Source: Candidatus Sumerlaeota bacterium (GTDB lineage Bacteria; Sumerlaeota; Sumerlaeia; JAFGJS01). Taken from it: 32,860 bases of DNA. Both the position numbers and the translations under genes were made by a program. Where the stretch lies: positions 1-32,860 of the forward strand of contig JAFGJS010000144.1 in the NCBI GenBank assembly GCA_016928995.1. Reading direction: 5' to 3'. Below, piece after piece: positions 7,850-15,077 of the stretch (position 1 is its first letter; each line of letters opens with the position of its first letter). Below the pieces are notes generated by a model, which had not been told where the DNA came from, did not search any database, and saw only the letters and a list, made by a program, of their open reading frames with translations.

Positions 7850-10800
7850 GTGCCCGAAACGAATTTCGTTCATCTGCGCGCGCACAGTCATTACAGCATC
7901 GGCAAAGCTTTGCCGTCGCAGGAGGAGCTTGTCCAGCGCGCCGTGGAATTGCAGCTGCCGGCCCTGGCCTTGACGGATGAGAATTCGCTGGCCGGCGCGA
8001 TGCAGTTCACCCGCCTTTGTCTGGATCAGGGGATTCAGCCGATCCTTGGCGCAGACCTGAGCGTGCTTCCTTTTCGCGGCGGCGAGGATGACGGCCGCAC
8101 GTATAAAATGACCTTGCTGGTCGAGTCGGAATTGGGCTTCCGCAACCTGACGCGACTGGTCTCCCGCGCGACGCATTCACCGACGGTTCAGCAACCGCTG
8201 GGCGTGCCGTTCGATGTCCTGCGCGAGAATTCATCCGGGTTGATCTGCCTGATCGGCGGCGAAGGCAGCGAGTTCTTCAAACTTCTGCGCGAAAAAGAAG
8301 TGGACGTGACGGTGCAATACCTCAATGTCCTGGCGGAGATTTTTCCGCAGGAGAGTCTTTTCTTCGAACTGCAGTATCACCTGGATCATGATGTCCGCAT
8401 CTTGAACGAATGCGCGGTGGAACTGGCCGAGTTCCTCGAGATTCCGCTCGCGGCCACGCAAGACATCCGCTATCTGGACCGTCAGGACGAGCTGGCGCGG
8501 ATGTTCCTGCAACGCACGGCGCCGCCGCCGATCCTCAGCGAGCATCGCTGGCAGGATCGCACCAGCTATCACTTCGCCTCGCCGGAAGAGCTGCGCGCGC
8601 ATTTTTCCAGCCGTCCGCAGGCTATCGATTCCACGCGCCGCATCGCCAAGCGCTGTCAGTTCACGCTCAGCCAGCGCAAGAAGGCCGGACCGACGCCGGA
8701 CTTTGAGCGTGGCGCGGACAGCGATTCGTTTCTCTGGAACGTCGCCTTTGAAAGGGCGATGGAGCGCTTCACGGAACTCGATGATTCGATCAAGGGGCGC
8801 TTGAATGAGGAATTCGAGGTGATCAAGCGCGCCGGCCTGTCGAGTTATATCCTGCTGCTGCGGGAGATCGCCCAGTACCTCGATGATGCTCACATCTCGC
8901 GCGGCGTCGGCCAGGGCCATCTGGTCACCAGCCTGATCGCATACGTGCTGGGACTCACGCAGATCAACCCGTTAGAGCACAGCTTGCGCTTCAGCCGCGA
9001 TTACCTGCTGGATGATAATTCACCGATCCTGGCGATTGAGGTTTCCGCGTTGAACGTGGAGGCTCTGCTGCGTCATATCCGGGAGGAATACGGCGACAAG
9101 CACGTCTGTTTCGCCGGCGAATATCAGCCGTGGGATCGCAAGACCTTGATCCAAAAAATCTGCCGTTGGGCCGGCGCCAGTCAGCGCCGCACAGACGCGC
9201 TTTCGGAACATGCCGGACGGATTCCCAAAAAGGATCTCGAAGCGGAGTGGAAGGATTTATTCAAGGACGGCGGCAACATTTCGATCACCAAGCCGGAGGT
9301 GATTCACTATATCTTCGGCCGGCTTTACCGCGCTCCCGTTTCGCTCAAAGTGCGCACGAGCGAGCTGTTCATCTCCAGCGAAAACCTCGACCCGATTGTG
9401 CCGCGTACCTTCAGCGCCAGCAGCAAGGTCGGCGTTTCGCAGATGCCCTCTGATGACTGCAAGGCGCTTGGGCTGCCCCGGCTGCACATCCTGACCAATC
9501 ACTCGCTGGAAATTCTCGACCGGTCCTCGGAGTGGGTGCGACGCGAGTCGAACGAGCATTTCGATTTGAACAACATTCCCAGCGACGACGCGGCCGCGTT
9601 CGAGATGCTGAGCCAGGGCCGCACCGTCGGCATCCTCACGCTGGACACGCCGACCATGTCCATGCTGCTGCGCCAGCAAAAGCCGCGCAGCCTGCGCCAG
9701 CTGATCAAGATCAAGTCGATGGATCCAGCGCCGCGCCAATTAGTCAAGTCGTCCTACGAATTGATGGCGGACATCCCGAACTGCCTGCTCGCGTATCGCT
9801 GCGCGTATATCAAGGCGAATTATCCGGCGTCGTTTTTCACCGCGTTGCTCGATCTGGCCAGCCGTCATATCAAAACGCTGCAGGCGGCGATTCACGAGCT
9901 GCCGGTTTTTGGCGTGCGGCTCGAGCCGGTGAACATCAACCTCAGCGCGTTTCATTTTCAGCAGAGCGACAACCGCATTCAGGCCGGGCTGTGCGTAGTG
10001 AAGCAGCTCGGCGAGAAGGCGGCCGAGGAAATCATGACCGTGCGCAAGAGCGGACCGTTCAGCGGATTGCTCGATCTCTGCCGCCGCACGGATCCGCGTT
10101 TGATCAAGCAGCCGGTGATCGTCAATCTGATCAAGTCCGGCGCGCTCGATTGCTTCGGGCTGCATCGCTCGCAGCTGCTGGAGATGCTGCCGCAGGCGCT
10201 GAAGATGACGCGCAGTGAACGCGCGACGCAAGATGAGGACGATGCGACTCCGAGTCTGTTCGACCTGCCCGTGGAGGAAGAGCCGAAGAACGAGGCGGAT
10301 CTGGCCGCGCCGATCGAGGAACTGCCCGGACCGGAACTCGTGCGCAATGAAATCCAGGCGGCGGGGTATATGCTCACCGAGCCCGTGATCGAACCCTGGC
10401 GCGAGCTGCTGATCAGCAGCCACATCGCCTGGCCGCCGCGCATGGAACCACGGCTCGTGGGGCAGGACGTGTATTTCTGCGGCATGCTGGATGCAATGGC
10501 CGAGGAGTTTCCCGAAGTCGAGGAGAACGCCGTGGCGCTGGCCAGTTTCCAAGGCGAGCTTGCGCTGTTGGCGCAGCGCTTTGTCGAAACCGCGCGGCGC
10601 GTGATGGAAAAGCAAATCCCGGTGTTGATCGGCGGCCGCGTGATCCAGAAAAACGGCGTGCTTTTTCTCAAGGCGCACTGCCTCTATGAACTGGCCATGA
10701 TGCAGAAACGCGTCGAGCAGATCAAACGCATCCGCATTGATCTGGCCGGTGAAAACCGCCATACGCTTAATAGCATTTGGAGCGTGTTGCACCGTTTCAA

Positions 10801-11026
10801 GGGCGAGACAGCGGTTGAGATCGAAAACTGCGGCGCGCGCTTTGCCGGCTGGACGATCAAGAAGATCGAAAAGCATAAAGTGCTGTTCACGCCGCCGTTG
10901 TATTTCGAACTGGGCAAGATCCTGCCGCGCGAGAACATCACCCTGTTCGACGAAAACGACGAGCCGCAGCCCTATCAATTCATGCCGCCCGCCCATGGCG
11001 CGATTGAACCCGATGAATCCGCCTGA
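7850..11026 (+). CDS. DnaE-like protein, predicted catalytically dead Pol III alpha homologue
   Basis: 1058 residues against about 1160 for E. coli DnaE. The order is that of Pol III alpha: PHP domain (FVHLRAHSHYS at 6-16, ALTDENSLAG at 40-49), palm, fingers remnant, helix-hairpin-helix region (AGLCVVKQLGEKAAEEI, 712-728) and IKSGALDCFG (761-770), then a degenerate OB-type C-terminus. The catalytic residues are lost: where alpha has PDxDxDF this protein has PILAIEV (392-398); the GRGS-type motif reads GVGQGH (352-357); and the third aspartate motif (F-D-F-L-G) reads RLHIL (544-548). The segment of roughly 110-120 residues with the YQEQ and RRAMGKK motifs is absent between about 622 and 640. 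PSLFDLP at 801-807 recalls a clamp-binding motif. The start is GTG 7850, the only start codon after the in-frame stop at 7814. It is intact, so a maintained non-polymerase role is inferred. Confidence 0.82.
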   Translation: MPETNFVHLRAHSHYSIGKALPSQEELVQRAVELQLPALALTDENSLAGAMQFTRLCLDQGIQPILGADLSVLPFRGGEDDGRTYKMTLLVESELGFRNLTRLVSRATHSPTVQQPLGVPFDVLRENSSGLICLIGGEGSEFFKLLREKEVDVTVQYLNVLAEIFPQESLFFELQYHLDHDVRILNECAVELAEFLEIPLAATQDIRYLDRQDELARMFLQRTAPPPILSEHRWQDRTSYHFASPEELRAHFSSRPQAIDSTRRIAKRCQFTLSQRKKAGPTPDFERGADSDSFLWNVAFERAMERFTELDDSIKGRLNEEFEVIKRAGLSSYILLLREIAQYLDDAHISRGVGQGHLVTSLIAYVLGLTQINPLEHSLRFSRDYLLDDNSPILAIEVSALNVEALLRHIREEYGDKHVCFAGEYQPWDRKTLIQKICRWAGASQRRTDALSEHAGRIPKKDLEAEWKDLFKDGGNISITKPEVIHYIFGRLYRAPVSLKVRTSELFISSENLDPIVPRTFSASSKVGVSQMPSDDCKALGLPRLHILTNHSLEILDRSSEWVRRESNEHFDLNNIPSDDAAAFEMLSQGRTVGILTLDTPTMSMLLRQQKPRSLRQLIKIKSMDPAPRQLVKSSYELMADIPNCLLAYRCAYIKANYPASFFTALLDLASRHIKTLQAAIHELPVFGVRLEPVNINLSAFHFQQSDNRIQAGLCVVKQLGEKAAEEIMTVRKSGPFSGLLDLCRRTDPRLIKQPVIVNLIKSGALDCFGLHRSQLLEMLPQALKMTRSERATQDEDDATPSLFDLPVEEEPKNEADLAAPIEELPGPELVRNEIQAAGYMLTEPVIEPWRELLISSHIAWPPRMEPRLVGQDVYFCGMLDAMAEEFPEVEENAVALASFQGELALLAQRFVETARRVMEKQIPVLIGGRVIQKNGVLFLKAHCLYELAMMQKRVEQIKRIRIDLAGENRHTLNSIWSVLHRFKGETAVEIENCGARFAGWTIKKIEKHKVLFTPPLYFELGKILPRENITLFDENDEPQPYQFMPPAHGAIEPDESA

Positions 11027-11073
11027 TTTTCATCTTTGTTGCAGCGTCACACTTTCTCTTGCTCATGCCGCGG

Positions 11074-11098
11074 CCTTGCCTTATGGTGACCGGCAAGG
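11074..11098. repeat. Short inverted repeat before the response regulator
   Basis: CCTTGCC at 11074-11080 and GGCAAGG at 11092-11098 with an 11-nt spacer, in the 105-nt gap between the DnaE-like gene and the sigma-54 activator. No T run follows, so it is not a good terminator. It could be an operator or chance. Confidence 0.25.
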
Positions 11099-11131
11099 TT
11101 GTCGTCAAGAATCATCGGAGCTGCTTGTCGT

Positions 11132-12487
11132 ATGGACTCGAAAGTCAAAGTGATGGTCGTCGAAGACGAGAAGAACGCCCGCGAAGGCATGGGCTGGTTT
11201 CTGGAGAGCCTGGGGTACGAGCCGATCCTCGTGGCGGAGGCGGAGAGCGCGCTGAAGATCCTCGGCGACGCTGTCGTGGACGTGCTGCTCACCGATCTCA
11301 AGATGCCTGGCATGGACGGCATGCAGCTGCTCGAGCGCGTGCAGGAGGGCTGGCCCGAACTGCCCACGATTATGATCACCGCGCACGGCACGGTGGAGAC
11401 GGCGGTGCGCGCGATGCAGCTCGGCGCGGCCGATTATCTCAACAAACCGGTGATGCTCGACGAGCTGCGCGTGAAGATCGAGAAGGCGCTGAAGAGCCGC
11501 TCGATGGAGCGCGAGAACATCGAACTGCGCGAGCGCGTAGAGAAAAACTTCGGTTTTGAAAACATCATCGGCCAGAGTCCGGCGATGCAGGAGGTTTTCG
11601 GCGTGGTGCGGCAGGCGGCGAACTCGCGCGCCAGCATCCTGATCACCGGCGAAAGCGGCACGGGCAAGGAGCTCATCGCGGGCGCGCTTCATCAGCATTC
11701 GCCGCGCAAGAGCAAGCCGTTCGTCAAGGTCAATTGCGGCGCGCTGTCCGAGACGCTGCTGGAGAGCGAACTCTTCGGACATGAGAAGGGCGCCTTCACG
11801 CACGCTGTAGCTCAGCGCGCCGGGCGCTTCGAACTGGCTGACGGCGGATCGATCCTGCTCGACGAGATCGGCGAGACGCAGCCGGAGTTTCAGGTCAAGC
11901 TGCTGCGCGTACTGCAGGAAGGGGAGTTCGAGCGCGTCGGCGGGCAGGACACGATCAAGACCGACGTGCGCATCATCGCCGCGACGAATCAGGATTTGGA
12001 GCGGCTGGTCAAGGACAGGAAATTCCGCGAGGATTTATACTACCGACTCAACGTAGTGCGGATTCACCTGCCGCCGTTGCGCGAACGGCAGGAGGATGTC
12101 GCGCTGCTGGTCAATCATTTCGTGCAGGAACTCTGTGCGGAGAACGGCAAGGAGCCGCTGGGCGTTTCGCCCAAGGCCATGGCGCTGTTGCAGAACTACG
12201 ACTGGCCGGGGAACGTGCGCGAGCTGCGCAATGTGATCGAGGCGGCGGTGGTGATGTCATCCGGCCGCGAGCTCACGCCGCAGAGCCTGCCCGAGCGTAT
12301 GCGTCAGGAGGCCGGCGCCAGCCCTTATGTGCGCCTTCGTCTTGGCACGACGCTGCGCGACACTGAACGCGAATTGATCCGCGCCACTCTGGCCGCGAAT
12401 AAAGGCAACCGCGCCAAAACCGCCCGCACCCTCGACATCGGCCGCAAAACCCTTTATCGTAAGATCGAAGAATACGGTTTGGAATAG
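11132..12487 (+). CDS. NtrC-family sigma-54-dependent response regulator
   Basis: 451 residues: receiver domain (Asp55 acceptor, Glu11/Asp12, Thr83, Lys105), AAA+ domain with Walker A GESGTGKE (173-180), Walker B in GGSILLDEIGE, sensor-type RREDLYYRLNV-like segment (here FREDLYYRLNV), and a C-terminal Fis-type helix-turn-helix (NKGNRAKTARTLDIGRKTLY). It should activate RNA polymerase carrying sigma-54 after phosphorylation. The sigma-54 contact loop, normally GAFTGA, reads GAFTHA (220-225). ATG 11132 gives a standard receiver N-terminus; the frame is open up to a TTG at 11099 but that extension lacks family support. No dedicated histidine kinase is adjacent; the hybrid kinase at 4337, three genes upstream on the same strand, is a possible partner. 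Confidence 0.92.
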   Translation: MDSKVKVMVVEDEKNAREGMGWFLESLGYEPILVAEAESALKILGDAVVDVLLTDLKMPGMDGMQLLERVQEGWPELPTIMITAHGTVETAVRAMQLGAADYLNKPVMLDELRVKIEKALKSRSMERENIELRERVEKNFGFENIIGQSPAMQEVFGVVRQAANSRASILITGESGTGKELIAGALHQHSPRKSKPFVKVNCGALSETLLESELFGHEKGAFTHAVAQRAGRFELADGGSILLDEIGETQPEFQVKLLRVLQEGEFERVGGQDTIKTDVRIIAATNQDLERLVKDRKFREDLYYRLNVVRIHLPPLRERQEDVALLVNHFVQELCAENGKEPLGVSPKAMALLQNYDWPGNVRELRNVIEAAVVMSSGRELTPQSLPERMRQEAGASPYVRLRLGTTLRDTERELIRATLAANKGNRAKTARTLDIGRKTLYRKIEEYGLE

Positions 12488-12651
12488 CCAAGCCACGATG
12501 ATATGTTTAACGTCTGAAGTGCGAATGTAACTATTATTCATTTCGATCAAGTCGAATCATATTGATAAGATCTTGTTGAATCATGGGATTATGTGGAACG
12601 CCTACATAGTCAATCGAGCGTCGATCGTATCGTTTAAGGCTGGTAGTCACG

Positions 12652-13395
12652 ATGGAAATGTATCCTAAGATATCTTATAAATTATGTGATATTTTGGTGT
12701 TTTTCTCGACCGTGCTTTATCTTGTTATTATTGCGTTTTGTTGGAATTGGCATCCCATACAATATGATAATCCGCCTAAAGCGTTTCTTAATGGAATTTT
12801 TTTTCTACCATATTGCAATGGTATATTGATATTATACAGATCGGGTGATTTGCTTATACGGGTAAAAGAAAATATCATACATGGACATCGATTGAGTCGT
12901 AGCCAATTCATAAAGGATATTGTGTTTTCTTTTTTTCCAGTAATTATTTTGAGTCCTCTATTTATCATTTATCATTTTATCTATCCATACGGTGCGCAAG
13001 GAGAATTAGGCTTAATCGGGATCACAGAACACAAGGCCATTTTATATTTTGCTTCCGGTATAATATCGTTACTATACTCGATTTCACTATTGGGAAAGTT
13101 CTTTGAGATTGCGCTAACAAATGATATTCATATGTTTGATGTTTTGAATGAGAACTTGGTGCAGGCCTTATTGACTCCTTTATGGCCGTTATTTCCATTA
13201 TTTATAGTGATGCTGATGTCATTCGGAAATCCAGGCTTTGGTTATCGGGATTTGTATTTTTTCGATATACCATTTTTGCTATTTTTTTTAATTGTAATAT
13301 TCCGTCTGTTAAAAAATTGGTCTCGATGCATTAGAATATTAAAAAAGTATCGTGCGTTATCCGAGGATGCTGACAATTGTAATCATACACTGTGA
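12652..13395 (+). CDS. Orphan membrane protein, six predicted helices, AT-rich gene
   Basis: 247 residues of unknown function with hydrophobic segments near residues 14-34, 46-60, 90-110, 128-146, 175-195 and 203-222, and basic loops between them. I do not recognise the family. Base use differs sharply from its neighbours: in 12661-12720 only 17 of 60 bases are G or C, and the codons are A/T-ending throughout, which suggests recent acquisition or relaxed selection. The ORF is long for such AT-rich DNA and the helices are well formed, so it is probably a real gene. No clear ribosome-binding site precedes ATG 12652. Size and helix number recall the membrane protein at 27174, but no shared motif is clear. 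Confidence 0.65.
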   Translation: MEMYPKISYKLCDILVFFSTVLYLVIIAFCWNWHPIQYDNPPKAFLNGIFFLPYCNGILILYRSGDLLIRVKENIIHGHRLSRSQFIKDIVFSFFPVIILSPLFIIYHFIYPYGAQGELGLIGITEHKAILYFASGIISLLYSISLLGKFFEIALTNDIHMFDVLNENLVQALLTPLWPLFPLFIVMLMSFGNPGFGYRDLYFFDIPFLLFFLIVIFRLLKNWSRCIRILKKYRALSEDADNCNHTL

Positions 13396-13454
13396 TGAAA
13401 CGATTTTAACCCATGCCCGATTCTTTGCAAACGATTGGGAAATGCACCGGTGTT

Positions 13455-15077
13455 TTATTCGTGCGAATACGCATCATCGTCAACGGCTTGCCAATTTGGT
13501 TTGTCCGCAGCTGTTTTGCCCGCCGTGCTTTGCCATGCTGGTTTGCTGGTCGCGCCTCCTTGCGAGGCGGATTGGCCGGATAGGACGGCTTGCACGAGTT
13601 CGTCTTCCGGCACGGTGACAGGGCCGGTGATCAATTCAGGCACGTTGTAGGTCTTGAGATAGGCGTCGTAAAAAGCCGGGTCTTTCTGCGGCAGGATGAA
13701 CGGCTTGTGCTCGCGTCCCTCGGCGTCGATGTAGCTGAAAAACGGCCGGGCCAGCAGTTCATTTTCGCGCTTGCTGCTGAAGACGATCCAGCGCGAGTTG
13801 CTCGACCAGCAGTGCCACGAATCGGTCTTGTCGCTGTTGCACTCCAGCCGCCGATGCTTGCCGCTTTCCAGGTCCATCATGTATAAATCGCAACTCGCCT
13901 GATTGATCGGAAAGCCGCCGTAGTCCGACATGCAGAAAAGCAGGAAACGGCCGTCCGGCGAAGTTCTGGGTTCGAGGATGGTCTTGTGGGTTTCCGCCGC
14001 CGTAAGGAGCTTTTCCGGCTGGCCCCATGTGTTGTATTCCACGTCGTATGGTACGCGCATCAGGTCGAATTTGATTCTCATGATGTCCACTGGATCCGGC
14101 ATTTCATCCGGGTTCCAAAATGCCTGGGCGCTGCAATAGTAGAGGGCTTTGCCATCGGCCGACCAGCAGGGGAAGGTCTCCAGATGGTCGGTGGTCGTAA
14201 GGTCTGGCGAGGAGGAAGTCGCGCCAGTTTTGCCGTCGGCGATGGCCACATTGGACCAGATGTCGTAGACGTCCCGGATCTCCGGTCCGCATGAGCGGAA
14301 GTATTGTCGCGGTTTGCCGTACGCGAAGGCGACAGACAAGCCATCCCGGCGCCAGGAGAGGTAGCCGGGCGGTCCCGGAACGAGCTCCGATTTGGTCTGT
14401 AACCGGGCCGCATGGCCGTCGCGCGCGACGATCATCCCTGAAGTGGCTTTGATGTTGATCGGACCCGGCCGGACGTGAAACGAAAAACAGTCGGGGTTGT
14501 TGTCCCTGAAGCTGTGGCAATTGATGCAACCGCCGAACGTGTCATTGGTCACGATCGGCGATTCGTCGTAGTTCTCCAGGTTCCGCTGGTAGATCCCGAT
14601 CTTGCGGTAGAAGTTGCCCACGGGTCCCAGCAGTCTATAGGCCAGATGCGAATCGATTGTTTCCTGGGCGACGGTGTTTTCGATTTTTTCAAAATGGGTC
14701 CAGCGTCCATCCTGCGTCTTGACATAGATGTCCAACCCGATCTTGCCGCCGCGATTGGCCTGAAGCAATTCGCGCCACGGTTCCTCTGGTATGACGACGG
14801 TAGGATTGCGCGAGGCAATGAGGATATCCTCGCCTTGATCGCCGTGAATCCGTGTGCGGTATTCAATTCCTGGCTCTTCCACGATGAAGTTCAGCGGGGC
14901 GATATTCGGCGGAATGACGGTCGCGTTGTAGTCGGGACGTATATGTGGAAGGCGGCCAGGTTCGGAACATTCTTCCGGCAACGTTCGGCTGGTTGGCCGG
15001 CACCCGGCGGCAATGAGCAACGCCAGCGTGGCCGCCGCCGTCATCGTGAAAACCAGTTTTCGGCTTCGTTTACTCAT
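13455..15077 (-). CDS. PD40/TolB-like lipoprotein with a CxxCH haem-type motif
   Basis: 540 residues. The N-terminus is a signal peptide ending in LIAAGC, with Cys26 the likely lipidated residue. A single CxxCH motif (CINCH, 184-188) followed by SFRDNNPD is the covalent haem c site of a mono-haem cytochrome, or a lookalike, within a segment seen in TolB-like proteins of Bacteroidota and PVC genomes. The second half has PD40 beta-propeller repeats: LSWRRDGLSVAFA, CWSADGKALYYC, RTSPDGRFLLF and CWSSNSRWIVFSS. The C-terminal 40 residues are low complexity. Start ATG 15077 overlaps the end of the upstream membrane-protein gene by 8 nt and has GGAG at 6-nt spacing inside it, so the two are coupled and probably work together at the cell envelope. 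Substrate unknown. Confidence 0.82.
   Translation of the reverse strand: MSKRSRKLVFTMTAAATLALLIAAGCRPTSRTLPEECSEPGRLPHIRPDYNATVIPPNIAPLNFIVEEPGIEYRTRIHGDQGEDILIASRNPTVVIPEEPWRELLQANRGGKIGLDIYVKTQDGRWTHFEKIENTVAQETIDSHLAYRLLGPVGNFYRKIGIYQRNLENYDESPIVTNDTFGGCINCHSFRDNNPDCFSFHVRPGPINIKATSGMIVARDGHAARLQTKSELVPGPPGYLSWRRDGLSVAFAYGKPRQYFRSCGPEIRDVYDIWSNVAIADGKTGATSSSPDLTTTDHLETFPCWSADGKALYYCSAQAFWNPDEMPDPVDIMRIKFDLMRVPYDVEYNTWGQPEKLLTAAETHKTILEPRTSPDGRFLLFCMSDYGGFPINQASCDLYMMDLESGKHRRLECNSDKTDSWHCWSSNSRWIVFSSKRENELLARPFFSYIDAEGREHKPFILPQKDPAFYDAYLKTYNVPELITGPVTVPEDELVQAVLSGQSASQGGATSKPAWQSTAGKTAADKPNWQAVDDDAYSHE

Noticed and set aside
9740-10996. Minus-strand ORF of 418 codons inside the DnaE-like gene
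   Set aside because: It is a shadow in the GC-rich antisense frame: Arg/His/Gln-rich, no motifs, and fully inside a gene with clear homology.
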